Source of the DNA: Terriglobales bacterium
Lineage (GTDB): Bacteria > Acidobacteriota > Terriglobia > Bryobacterales > Bryobacteraceae
Direction of reading: 5' to 3'
Length of the DNA stretch: 64,000 nucleotides
NCBI GenBank assembly: GCA_027485675.1
Contig: JAIXQP010000015.1
Location: forward strand, 58,113 to 122,112
A model generated the notes under the pieces. It was not told where the DNA came from. It was given only the letters and a program-made list of their open reading frames with translations, and did not search any database. The position numbers and the translations under genes were made by a program. Each line of letters starts with the position of its first letter. Position 1 is the first letter of the stretch. Shown here in pieces: positions 1 to 8,870 of the stretch.

Positions 1-283
1 GGAGATCGTGAAGCAGGGTTTGCGTACGCGCTTCGCCGGTGAGCCGCGCGGCGGGGCTCGCCCCTTGCCAGGTGAGCGTGCTGGCAGATCGGCTGGTGAA
101 GAGGCGCAGTTCGTGGGCACTCAGGTTCAGGCTGAAGTTCGGTCCGCGAACGACGAATCGTCCGTGTTCGCGGGCGGGTTCCAAGATTGTCGGGAAGGGA
201 CCGGCAAGGGCCGGCACCGCTCCAAGCCAGAGCATCGGCAGGAAGGACAAGGCAAAGGAAAAACGCAAGGCGATGGTCTTCAT
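1..283 (-). CDS. N-terminal part of a large secreted protein (DUF7948/SBBP-type N-terminus), runs off the window
   Basis: The reading frame is open from an ATG at 281-283 to the window edge, giving about 94 residues. The first 27 residues form a signal peptide (MKTIALRFSFALSFLPMLWL, ending near ALA-G). The following residues (PTILEP, then FVVRGPNFSLNLS and WQGASPAARLTG) resemble the start of the large acidobacterial beta-propeller proteins with SBBP repeats, where a 'RGPGYSLxL' and 'GANPAARxxG' pattern is usual. That family match is from memory of the pattern and the repeats lie outside the window. It is divergent from the SMP-30-like gene. The secreted prediction is firm; the family is tentative. 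Confidence 0.55.
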   Translation of the reverse strand, partial: MKTIALRFSFALSFLPMLWLGAVPALAGPFPTILEPAREHGRFVVRGPNFSLNLSAHELRLFTSRSASTLTWQGASPAARLTGEARTQTLLHDL

Positions 284-315
284 CTAAGCTCTTCAGTATA
301 CTTTTCCACTGCGAT

Positions 316-1342
316 ATGCAACGTCGAAACTTTCTACTTTCTACCCTGGGCGCCAGCGGCGCCGCCTTCGCGCAGAAGCGGGACTGGTCCCAACCGGGCC
401 GGTATCCCGATCCCGATCTCGTCTCCCTCGACAAGCGCTTCGACAAGTATAAGTTAGGCAACACCCCGATTCGACGGCTCTATACCGGCTGCCTGTGGGC
501 CGAAGGACCGGCGTGGAATGGCGTGGGGCGCTATCTGCTCTGGAGCGACATTCCGAACAACGTGCAGATGCGGTGGCTCGAAGAAAACGGAGCAGTCTCA
601 ACGTTTCGGCAGCCGGCCGGGAATTCGAACGGCAACACGTTTGATTTCGAGGGGCGGCAAATCTCTTGCGAACACGGGACGCGGCGGGTGACCCGGTATG
701 AGTACAACGGCTCGGTAACCGTGCTGGCCGACAAGTACAACGGCAAGATGCTCAACGCGCCGAACGACGCCGTCGTGCATCCCACCGACGGGAGCATCTG
801 GTTCACCGACCCCGGATACGGGTCGCTGATGCACTATGAGGGCAACAAGGGCGAGCTCTTGCTGAAGGAGGCGGTCTACCGGATCGACGCCAAGACCGGG
901 CAGGTGACGCTGCTGACCGACGAGATTTTCAAGCCGAACGGGCTATGCTTTTCGCCGGACTACAAGAAGCTGTATGTGGCCGATACGGGCGCGACCCACT
1001 ATCCGCAGGCGCCGCGGGTGATCAAGGTTTGGGACATCGTCGACGGCAAGCGGCTGGCGAACGGAAAGACGTTCTGTGCAATGAAGCTCGACGGCGTGGG
1101 CGACGGGCTGGCCGACGGCATCCGCTGCGACACCGACGGCAACATTTGGGCCAGCGCCGGGTGGGTGGGCGAAGGGTATGATGGCGTCCACATCTTCGCT
1201 CCGGATGGGCAGCGGATTGGCCAGATCAAGCTGCCCGAGATCTGTTCGAACGTCTGCTTTGGCGGAGCTAAGCGGAACAAGCTGTTCATGACGGGCAGCC
1301 AGAGCCTGTACATGGTCTACGTCGAGGCGCAGGGCGCGCACA

Positions 1343-1350
<8 letters not shown>
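316..1350 (+). CDS. SMP-30/gluconolactonase-like exported beta-propeller protein
   Basis: A 344-residue protein. I use the ATG at 316 because it begins a signal peptide with a Tat-like twin arginine (MQRRNFLLSTLGASGAAFAQ); the longer upstream reading frame adds only non-conserved sequence. The body matches the SMP-30/gluconolaconase/LRE family: WAEGPAWNG near residue 60, then NAPNDAVVHPTDGSIWFTDP, KPNGLCFSPD and DGLADGIRCDTDGNIWASAG, which supply the metal-binding Asp and Asn of a calcium-dependent lactonase propeller. It probably hydrolyses a sugar lactone or related ester outside the cytoplasm; the substrate cannot be read from sequence. Its stop overlaps the convergent truA stop by 8 bp. 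Confidence 0.85.
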
Positions 1351-2122
<772 letters not shown>

Positions 2123-2126
2123 TCCG

Positions 2127-3212
2127 TCATCGAGCGTTGGTGGAGACCAACTCTTGATGATAGGGCTTTGTGCGGGGGGAGCGGGAAAGGCCCTGAAGCA
2201 TGGCCGCGCCGATCCGTTCGAGGGGCAGCACTTCGCAGGCGGCGTCGGCTTCGACGGCGGCGAGTGGCATGCCGTAGACGACGCAGGTCTGTTCGTCTTG
2301 TGCAATGGTCCACGAGCCGGCGTCGCGCATCTGTTTGAGACCGGCAGCGCCGTCCGAGCCCATCCCGGTGAGAATGACGCCGAGGGCGCTTGCGCCGGCC
2401 ACGGCGGCCACTGAGCGGAACAAGACGTCGACGGCGGGGCGTTGATAGTGCACCGGCGGTCCTTTCCGCAGGCGGACCCGGTACTCATTTCCCTGGCGCG
2501 CCAGAACGAGATGGAGCCCGCCCGGAGCGATCAGGACGTGGCCATCGGCGACCAGGTCGCCGTCTTCGGCCTCCTTCACCGACTGCACACAACACTGGTT
2601 GAGGCGTTCGGCGAAGCTGCGCGAGAAGACCGGCGGGATATGCTGTACGACCACCATGCCCGGGATGGTGGCGGGCAACTGTTGGAGCAGATTTTCGACG
2701 GCTTGCGTCCCGCCGGTGGAGGCGCCCACGGCGAAGATTCGCGAGCTGGGTTTACCGGGAAGACCCGCCTTGGTGGCAGCGACGACGCCGGCCGTGGCCG
2801 GGCCACGAAGCCGCGCCCCGGCCGCGCCCAGTACTTTCAGCAGCAGTTGCTGCCGGAATTCGGGAATCTCACGCGCCCCGGCTGGTTTCACCAAGGCCTC
2901 GACCGCTCCGAGTCGCAACGCCTCAACGACCGCCTGGGAGCCGCTCTGGCACAGGGTGCTGACGACGATCACCGGCATCGGCAACTTCGCCATCAGCTTG
3001 CCGAGGAAGGTGATGCCATCCATGCGGGGCATCTCAATATCGAGGGTTAACACATCAGGGCGCAGCGCCACGATCAAATCGCGCGCCTCGTAGGGGTCGG
3101 CCGCCGCACCCACAACCTCGATTTTCGGATCACTGCTCAGGGTTTCAGTCAGCAGGCGCCGCATGTTCTGCGAATCATCCACAACCAAAACCCGGATTCG
3201 TTTGTTCACCAT
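2127..3212 (-). CDS. cheB: Chemotaxis protein-glutamate methylesterase/glutamine deamidase CheB
   Basis: A 361-residue two-domain CheB. Residues 1-125 are a receiver domain with acidic pair D12/D13 and phosphoacceptor D58 in LDIEMPRMDG. The C-terminal methylesterase domain (about 155-350) has the catalytic triad S165 (AVGASTGGTQ), H191 (VVQHIPPVFS) and D287 (TGMGSDGAAG). It removes methyl groups from chemoreceptor glutamates and balances CheR for adaptation. The domain order and active-site spacing match the well-studied enterobacterial CheB. It follows cheX in the operon with a gap of 44 bp. Confidence 0.97.
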   Translation of the reverse strand: MVNKRIRVLVVDDSQNMRRLLTETLSSDPKIEVVGAAADPYEARDLIVALRPDVLTLDIEMPRMDGITFLGKLMAKLPMPVIVVSTLCQSGSQAVVEALRLGAVEALVKPAGAREIPEFRQQLLLKVLGAAGARLRGPATAGVVAATKAGLPGKPSSRIFAVGASTGGTQAVENLLQQLPATIPGMVVVQHIPPVFSRSFAERLNQCCVQSVKEAEDGDLVADGHVLIAPGGLHLVLARQGNEYRVRLRKGPPVHYQRPAVDVLFRSVAAVAGASALGVILTGMGSDGAAGLKQMRDAGSWTIAQDEQTCVVYGMPLAAVEADAACEVLPLERIGAAMLQGLSRSPRTKPYHQELVSTNAR

Positions 3213-3256
3213 GATTAGATTCCCTTCCCCGGAGCCATCCTTCGCGGCCCCTTACT

Positions 3257-3721
3257 CTACGCGGCGTGGTTCAAACGGTCCCAACTCAAGGCCAGAACCA
3301 TGTTGCCGTTATCCAGTTGCAGCGACCGGTGCAGCGTGGCCACTTGGGCCGGCAACTCCGCCGCGGCAGCCAGGATTTCGGGCTTGGCCAGGTCAAACAG
3401 CTCCTCCGACTCGTGCTTACTGAGGAAAGAGCCGCAAACCATGTTGCCCAGCTCATTGACGACATCGTTCATCTGCTGCTCGGTCGGCACTTCGCCCATC
3501 GGCAGGCCGAGAAAGTTGGCCGTCAACGCTTCGGCAGTCTCCCGGGGCATGCTCATGTGCAGCATCCCGGAGCTGGCGCCCTGGAACTCCACCTTCACCG
3601 TCACCGGCTTCTCGGGCGGGTCAGCGACTACGTTGCCGTTCATCACGTCGGTAAAAAACATCATCCCCAGCACTTCACTGGCGGCGTCAACCAAATCCAC
3701 ATCAGCACAGCGCGGCGGCAT
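3257..3721 (-). CDS. cheX: CheC/CheX-like chemotaxis phosphatase
   Basis: A 154-residue protein. The start at 3721 is preceded by a GGGAGG ribosome site; a longer frame to 3745 lacks one. The phosphatase signature D/S-x3-E-x2-N appears once, as D86-VVN-E90-LG-N93. A second, N-terminal copy is degenerate (DAASEVLGMM, Met in place of Asn). A single functional motif fits CheX better than two-site CheC. Such proteins hydrolyse the aspartyl phosphate of CheY to end the signal. The gene overlaps the 3' end of the upstream CheY-like gene by 20 bp, consistent with the two acting together. Confidence 0.8.
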   Translation of the reverse strand: MPPRCADVDLVDAASEVLGMMFFTDVMNGNVVADPPEKPVTVKVEFQGASSGMLHMSMPRETAEALTANFLGLPMGEVPTEQQMNDVVNELGNMVCGSFLSKHESEELFDLAKPEILAAAAELPAQVATLHRSLQLDNGNMVLALSWDRLNHAA

Positions 3722-4115
3722 AGTCCCTCCCAAGAATCTGTTCAACCTTCAGCCGGATCATCTCCGGTGCACACGGCTTACTGATGTAACCGCGCGCTCC
3801 CAACTCCCGCAACCGCAGCACGCGCGTCTTGGTGGCGTCGGTGGAAATCACCAGTACCGGCACCTCCCGCAGACGCTCCTCCTGCTGGAGCTGCGTAACA
3901 AACTCTTCACCGTTCATTACCGGCATATTGATGTCGGTAAACACCAGATCGATACCCGCACCCTGTAAGTGCTCCCGTTCCAGAACCGCGATGCCTTCCT
4001 TGCCATCGCCAGCCTCAAACACTGCACTTAGGGCCAGACCAGACATCTGGAGCGTTCGCCGGATGTAGAGCCGCATCGCCGGCGCGTCATCGACAATTAA
4101 TACTCGAAGTGCCAT
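3702..4115 (-). CDS. cheY: CheY-like single-domain response regulator
   Basis: A 137-residue stand-alone receiver domain. It has the acidic pair D9/D10 (LIVDDAP), phosphoacceptor D61 (FTDINMPVMNG), the conserved hydroxyl S91 (VLVISTDA) and K113 (ISKPCAP), with no output domain. Its place between cheD and cheX/cheB in a complete chemotaxis operon makes it the likely diffusible messenger phosphorylated by CheA and dephosphorylated by the adjacent CheX-like protein. Whether it acts on a flagellar switch, pili or another output is not visible: no motility genes lie in the window. The gap to cheD is 92 bp. Confidence 0.9.
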   Translation of the reverse strand: MALRVLIVDDAPAMRLYIRRTLQMSGLALSAVFEAGDGKEGIAVLEREHLQGAGIDLVFTDINMPVMNGEEFVTQLQQEERLREVPVLVISTDATKTRVLRLRELGARGYISKPCAPEMIRLKVEQILGRDYAAALC

Positions 4116-4207
4116 ATCCAGTTTCCCTCTTACCTATCTTCATCGGACAAAATCATGATTTCTTTGGAATAAATCCGGAGATTCATTTTTCTTACACCGC
4201 AGCTTCC

Positions 4208-4741
4208 TTACACCGCAATCGACCCGGGCTCGGGTGACGTCACCCAAAACTCCCCGGTTCCTAACGTCAAGCCCAGGGTTCGTCCCTGTCCGCCCCCCAC
4301 CGCCTCGCCCTCGAGCATCAGCCCGTGGCGCCACAACAGCTTTCGAATGGCGAGATAGTTCTGTTTGCCGACTCCGGTGCCCTCGGCGGCCATCGAAGGG
4401 CTGCGCAGCCCTGGAATCTTGGGCCCACCAATCATCTGCGCCCCGCCCGCAATCCGGATCAACGCCCGCTTCGGGTCGCCGCCCAAACGGGTCATCTTGC
4501 TCAGCAGCAACTGCAGCCCGGTATCGGCGAACATCGCCGGATGCGACTCGGCCATCTCCCGGTCGAGCGAAGAGTCCGGAAGTTGAAAGTGCAGCAGGCC
4601 GCCGACTCCCGAACCCGGATCATACGCCGCCAAACCTATACAGGAGCCGAGCGCATAGGTAACCAGATAACTATCCCGGTCCTTACTCGTCCGGCACTCG
4701 GACACCCCAATTACAATTGCATTCTTTCCCTTGGGTACCAT
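4208..4741 (-). CDS. cheD: Chemoreceptor glutamine deamidase CheD
   Basis: A 177-residue CheD. The catalytic residues are visible: C34 in ALGSCIGL, H51 in GGLLHFQLP, and T28 six residues before the Cys, the spacing known from the Thermotoga enzyme. Other hallmarks are KMTRLGGDPKRALIRIAGGA and GVGKQNY. CheD deamidates receptor glutamines to glutamates and in many species binds CheC/CheX-type phosphatases, one of which is encoded two genes downstream. The ATG lies 1 bp beyond the cheR stop, so the two are translationally linked. Confidence 0.95.
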   Translation of the reverse strand: MVPKGKNAIVIGVSECRTSKDRDSYLVTYALGSCIGLAAYDPGSGVGGLLHFQLPDSSLDREMAESHPAMFADTGLQLLLSKMTRLGGDPKRALIRIAGGAQMIGGPKIPGLRSPSMAAEGTGVGKQNYLAIRKLLWRHGLMLEGEAVGGGQGRTLGLTLGTGEFWVTSPEPGSIAV

Positions 4742-4742
4742 G

Positions 4743-5630
4743 TTAGCTCCTCTCGATTCCTCCCGCCGGCTGGCTACCGCCGCCCAACCGGTATACCGAC
4801 GGCTTCACGTAATCCAACTGCGAGTCCAAGCCATTCAGACTCTCGGCGTGACCAACAAATAGATAACCGCCCGGCTCCAGGCGCTCGCGAATCTGGTTAA
4901 TCACCAGCCCGCGCGTCGCCGCGTTGAAGTAGATCATTACGTTCCGGCAGAATACAGCCGGAAACGGCCCGATCGACGGTAGCGGTTCAATCAAATTCAG
5001 CCGGCGGAACTCCACCATCCGGCCCAACTCCGGCTTAATGCGGAAGTGACCTTGCCACTTCCCCTCCCCCCGCAGGAAGTACCGGCGGCGCCACGCCTCC
5101 GGCAAGGGCGCCAGCCGCTCCTCGCGGTATACCCCGCGCCGCGCCTGGTCAAGGATCGACGGAGAGATATCCGTAGCGAGAATCCGCACCTGCCGATAGG
5201 CCGCCTCGCCCAACGCTTCGACCGCATACATCCCCATCGTGTAGGGCTCTTCGCCCGAGGAACTCGCCGCGCACCATACCTTCAACTCCGGCCGATTCCG
5301 GTGCCGCAGCAGGACCTCCTGCTGCCAGAACTCAAAGTGGCTGGACTCACGCAGAAAGTTGGTATGGTTCGTCGTCAGGCAGTCGATGAACTCCAGCATC
5401 GCCGGGCCGTTCGGATCCCGCTTGACGTGTTGCACATATTCGCCAAGAGATCGGAAACCGCCCCGCCGCATCGGCTCAGCGAGCCGGAGCGTTACGAGCG
5501 CTTCTTTGCCGGCCCGCAGTTCAATCCCGAGCCGGTCCTGCACGAGGGCGCAGATCTCGCGAAACTCCCCCTCGGGAATTTGGGCCGAACTGCGAAGATC
5601 CATGCTGGCCGCCTCAGGCAGCGGCATCAT
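4743..5630 (-). CDS. cheR: Chemotaxis protein methyltransferase CheR
   Basis: A 295-residue CheR. The N-terminal all-alpha domain (about 20-80, including LRAGKEALVTLRLAEPMRR) is followed by a SAM-dependent methyltransferase domain with VWCAASSSGEEPYTMGM and FCRNVMIYFN. It methylates glutamates on chemoreceptors. I place the start at 5630 because a GGAG ribosome site sits about 6 bp upstream; this makes cheR overlap the cheA 3' end by 17 bp. A second Met at codon 10 (5603) is an alternative. Confidence 0.95.
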   Translation of the reverse strand: MMPLPEAASMDLRSSAQIPEGEFREICALVQDRLGIELRAGKEALVTLRLAEPMRRGGFRSLGEYVQHVKRDPNGPAMLEFIDCLTTNHTNFLRESSHFEFWQQEVLLRHRNRPELKVWCAASSSGEEPYTMGMYAVEALGEAAYRQVRILATDISPSILDQARRGVYREERLAPLPEAWRRRYFLRGEGKWQGHFRIKPELGRMVEFRRLNLIEPLPSIGPFPAVFCRNVMIYFNAATRGLVINQIRERLEPGGYLFVGHAESLNGLDSQLDYVKPSVYRLGGGSQPAGGIERS

Positions 5631-7665
5631 AGCTCTCCTTCGACAGCATCCCTTCGAGGTCGAGAATTAACCCGACGCAGCCATCCCCCAGAATCGCGGC
5701 GCCCGAAACGCCCGGCATCGAACCCAGAAATTCGCCCAGATTTTTGATCACGACCTCCTGTTTGCCCAGCAACTCGTCGACCAGCAGGCAGTAGCGGCGG
5801 CCCTCGAGTTCAGCGGCAATCAAGATGCCAGCGTAGGGATCGGTCGTCTCCGGCCTCCGGCCCAGCATCTGGTACAGCCGGAGCAGCGGGACCACGCGGT
5901 CGCGGACCAGCACGACCTCCTGGTTACCGTTGACGCGGTAGATCGAGTCCGCCACCGGACGGAAGATCTCGTGTACACAATGCAGGGGCAGGATGTAGCG
6001 CTCCCCGGCCACCCGCACCGTCAAGCCGTCGATGATGGCCAGCGTCAGCGGGAACCGCAGAAGGAAGGTGGTGCCGACCCCGGGCTCGGAACGGATCTCG
6101 ATCCGGCCGCGCAACTTCTGAATCTGCTTCTTCACCACATCCATCCCCACGCCGCGGCCGCTGACGTCGGAGACCTGGTCCGCCGTCGAGAAGCCCGGCT
6201 CGAAGATCAGTTCAAGGATCTTATCCACCGGCAAATTGGCATCCTCCGGGATCAAGCCCCGCTCGATGGCCTTCTTGAGAATTTTCGATCGGTTCAAGCC
6301 GCGGCCATCGTCGGAAACCTCAATCAAGACGTTGCCCGACTGGTGCGAGGCAACCAGCCGCACCTTGCCCACTCCCGACTTGCCGGTCTGCTCCCGCTCG
6401 CCGGGGGATTCCAGGCCATGGTCGACCGAGTTCCGGATCATGTGCATTAACGGATCGGCCAACTGCTCGACAATCGAACGGTCGAGTTCGGCGTCTTCGC
6501 CGATCAGTTCGAGTTCGGCCTGCTTGCCGGACTTCTTAACGAGGTCACGGAAGGCCCGCTGCATGCGCTGGAAGGTCTGCCGGATCGGAACCACCCGCAG
6601 GGACATGGCAATCTTCTGCAGATCGGTGGTAATCCGCCCGAGCTGCGACAGGTTACGGCCCAGACGAGGGTCACCGAGTTGCGCCAGCGACGGATCCTGC
6701 TGGACAAGCGACTGAGCGATCACCAGTTCGCCGACCATATCGACAAGAAAGTCGAGCTTTGAGGTCTCCACCTTGACGTGCGCGCTGTTGGAATCGTTGG
6801 CGCGGCGCCGAGCCGTTGCGGAATCCCCTCCCGCGCCGGAAGCCTCCAAGGACGAGAGGTTCGCCGCCACCGTCTCCTCGGCGGCATAGGGCGCCGCCGC
6901 CTCCAGCGTCCCGCTACTGGCCGGGAGTTCGGCGGGCTCGTCGTCCGGCGGCATCATCTCGTTGCGCAGCCGCTCGAGCAGTTCCGAGTTATCCGGCAGC
7001 GCAACCGCGGTGCCGCCCCGGTCTTCGTCCAGCCGGTCGACAATCTCACCGAGCCGGTCCGCGCAAGCCAGGACGACGTCGACCAGCGAAGGAGTCGCCG
7101 GCAGGGCACCGTTGCGGACGAGGTCGAGGAGCGTCTCGACTTCATGGGCCAGATCGCGGGTCGAGGTCAGGTTGAAGATGCCGGCCAGACCTTTGATCGT
7201 GTGGAAGCTGCGGAAGATGGCGTGAATCGGCTCCGGGTTCTGCGGCGCCTGCTCGAGCAGCAGCAACTCCTGCTCGATCATCTCCAGATGTTCGCGGGCT
7301 TCGCTGATGAAGTCGCCGATCATCGATAGATCCTGGAACACTTCGGCCGGACCGCCGGCGGCGACGCGCTGCTGAGAAAGCCGCGCGGCTAATTCCATGT
7401 CCGCGTTCATCTGTAGCAGTTCGATCTGCTCTTCCAGTTGCCTACTGAAGCCGGGTCCAGGAGAGGCGATCTGCCGGGACAGCCCCTCGGCGCAAGCCGC
7501 CGTATCGAGCATGCCCAGCTCCATGGCGGCCGGGGCAATGCGGGCACACAGACCCGCCAGCGTCGCCATCCGCGCGCTGCCGGGCAGACCTTCCTCGGGC
7601 GAGAAGGCTAGGGTTTCAACAATAAGCGAATCGATCCAAGTGAGGAGATCAGCTTCAACAGACAC
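5614..7665 (-). CDS. cheA: Chemotaxis histidine kinase CheA
   Basis: A 683-residue kinase starting with GTG at 7665, preceded by AAGGAG at a 7-bp spacing. An unusual region of about 110 residues precedes the Hpt domain (about 112-220), whose phosphorylated histidine is H155 in FHTIKGLAG. Then come a dimerisation/P3 region with SKLDFLVDMVGELVIAQ, the ATPase domain (HMIRNSVDHGLE N-box, EVSDDGRGLN, GFSTADQVSDVSGRGVG) and a C-terminal CheW-like domain. It phosphorylates CheY and CheB in response to the receptor array. The N-terminal extension shows no clear second Hpt histidine. Confidence 0.97.
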   Translation of the reverse strand: MSVEADLLTWIDSLIVETLAFSPEEGLPGSARMATLAGLCARIAPAAMELGMLDTAACAEGLSRQIASPGPGFSRQLEEQIELLQMNADMELAARLSQQRVAAGGPAEVFQDLSMIGDFISEAREHLEMIEQELLLLEQAPQNPEPIHAIFRSFHTIKGLAGIFNLTSTRDLAHEVETLLDLVRNGALPATPSLVDVVLACADRLGEIVDRLDEDRGGTAVALPDNSELLERLRNEMMPPDDEPAELPASSGTLEAAAPYAAEETVAANLSSLEASGAGGDSATARRRANDSNSAHVKVETSKLDFLVDMVGELVIAQSLVQQDPSLAQLGDPRLGRNLSQLGRITTDLQKIAMSLRVVPIRQTFQRMQRAFRDLVKKSGKQAELELIGEDAELDRSIVEQLADPLMHMIRNSVDHGLESPGEREQTGKSGVGKVRLVASHQSGNVLIEVSDDGRGLNRSKILKKAIERGLIPEDANLPVDKILELIFEPGFSTADQVSDVSGRGVGMDVVKKQIQKLRGRIEIRSEPGVGTTFLLRFPLTLAIIDGLTVRVAGERYILPLHCVHEIFRPVADSIYRVNGNQEVVLVRDRVVPLLRLYQMLGRRPETTDPYAGILIAAELEGRRYCLLVDELLGKQEVVIKNLGEFLGSMPGVSGAAILGDGCVGLILDLEGMLSKESYDAAA

Positions 7666-7676
7666 GGGAGCTCCTT

Positions 7677-7724
7677 ATAGTCACAGCCAAGCGGAACGGG
7701 ATAGTCACAGGCAAGCGGAACGGG
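7677..7724. repeat. Tandem pair of 24-bp repeats between cheW and cheA
   Basis: Two adjacent 24-bp units (7677-7700 and 7701-7724) differ at a single position and fill nearly the whole cheW-cheA spacer. Reading plus, each unit starts with ATAGTCACAG and ends with CAAGCGGAACGGG. The cheA ribosome binding site lies just beyond the repeat. This is a simple local duplication; no hairpin or coding role is evident. Confidence 0.85.
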
Positions 7725-7727
7725 ACT

Positions 7728-8255
7728 CTACAGCAACTGCTGCAGATCGGATTGCGAGAGGACACAGTCAAGGTCGAGCAGGATCTTCACTTTGCCGCGG
7801 ATTTTGGCCACGCCCTGCACATACCCGGATGAGATCAGCCCGTGGCTGAAGGTCTCCGTCTTTTCAATCTCGGAACTTTGCACCGGCATCACTTCGCTGA
7901 CGCCGTCCACAATGACGCCAATCAGATAAACACTCTTGGCCATCTCCGGCTGCACGACAACGATACAGGTCCGTTCGTCGTATTCAACGCTGGGCACCCC
8001 CAGCTTCAGCCGCAGGTCGATTACCGGCACCACCTTGCCGCGCAGATTGATCACGCCCCGCACATACTCGGCGGTGTGCGGCACCGGAGTGACCTCCAAC
8101 ATGCCGATGATCTCTTTGACCTTGGCGACGGGAACGGCGAACTCTTCCTTGCCCAGGCTAAAGATCAGATGTTTACCCGGTCCCCGGGCGGCGCCCGGCG
8201 CCGCGGGCGGCATTCCGCCGCGAATTTCTGTCGTTGGCGCGCTCATTGTATTCAT
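7728..8255 (-). CDS. cheW: Chemotaxis coupling protein CheW
   Basis: A 175-residue CheW. I use the ATG at 8255, preceded by GAGG at a good distance; an upstream frame to 8294 is less supported. The single CheW domain (about 30-172) has HLIFSLGKEEFAVPVAKVKE, RGVINLRGKVVPVIDLR and a C-terminal LLDLDCVL block. It bridges receptors to CheA. It is the first gene of the minus-strand chemotaxis operon; a promoter should lie in the 199 bp between it and the divergent gene at 8455, but I could not identify convincing -35/-10 boxes there. Confidence 0.95.
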   Translation of the reverse strand: MNTMSAPTTEIRGGMPPAAPGAARGPGKHLIFSLGKEEFAVPVAKVKEIIGMLEVTPVPHTAEYVRGVINLRGKVVPVIDLRLKLGVPSVEYDERTCIVVVQPEMAKSVYLIGVIVDGVSEVMPVQSSEIEKTETFSHGLISSGYVQGVAKIRGKVKILLDLDCVLSQSDLQQLL

Positions 8256-8454
8256 GTCAGCCTCGCGAAGTGGTTTCGGGCGTTTGCCGCCCATCGAGGT
8301 TCATATCGGTGGCCGGGGCGAAGTTTGAGAAAAAAGTTCGAGCCGAATTCCAGCTAAAGCATTGCTAACCCGCTCCGATAAGCCCCTTAGCGCCGGAGGA
8401 ATGCCTCCTCTGTACGCAGCCCTGAACAGAACAACTTCTAGAAAAGGAACCACT

Positions 8455-8829
8455 ATGAAATCCAACAGTCCGAACCCACCGTTCGCTCTGCCCCATGCGC
8501 TTCATTCCGCTTTGTCTCTGTGTCTGTTAATCGCTCTGAGCAGCGGATTGGCCCAAGCCGAACTCCGGGTATCGATGGCGGAGGCTTTGAAGGCCGCCGT
8601 GAAGCGCCCCAGCCCCACCTACAGCCCGATCGCCAAGCAGATGCGCGTGGCCGGCGACGTCGAAGTGGAAGTCAATATCACCAAGGATGGCGACGTCGAA
8701 AACGTGAAAGTCCTCTCCGGCAATGCGCTGTTGACGGCTCCGGTCGTCAAGGCCGTCAAGGAATGGAAGTTTAGCCCATTCGCCAGTGAGGCTGTTACCC
8801 AGCTCAAGTTTACCTTTAAGCCGGAATAG
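8455..8829 (+). CDS. Exported TonB C-terminal-domain-like protein
   Basis: A 124-residue protein starting at an ATG preceded by AAAAGGAA. Residues 1-35 form a signal sequence ending near GLAQAE. The rest (about 45-124) is one TonB-C-like fold: [20 protein letters not shown], a [16 protein letters not shown] turn and [10 protein letters not shown] near the end. Unlike a TonB energy transducer it has no proline-rich linker, so it is probably a free periplasmic domain. It sits 41 bp before a chemoreceptor gene and may share its transcript; a sensory link is only inferred from position. Confidence 0.7.
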   Translation: MKSNSPNPPFALPHALHSALSLCLLIALSSGLAQAELRVSMAEALKAAVKRPSPTYSPIAKQMRVAGDVEVEVNITKDGDVENVKVLSGNALLTAPVVKAVKEWKFSPFASEAVTQLKFTFKPE

Positions 8830-8870
8830 GTCCGCCTATTCGCTGTCACACACTCGAGGAGAAGAATCGC

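Noticed and set aside
8256..8454. Possible riboswitch or operator between cheW and the TonB-C-like gene
   Set aside because: Only a short GGAGG-AATG-CCTCC hairpin; no recognised aptamer core or convincing promoter boxes.
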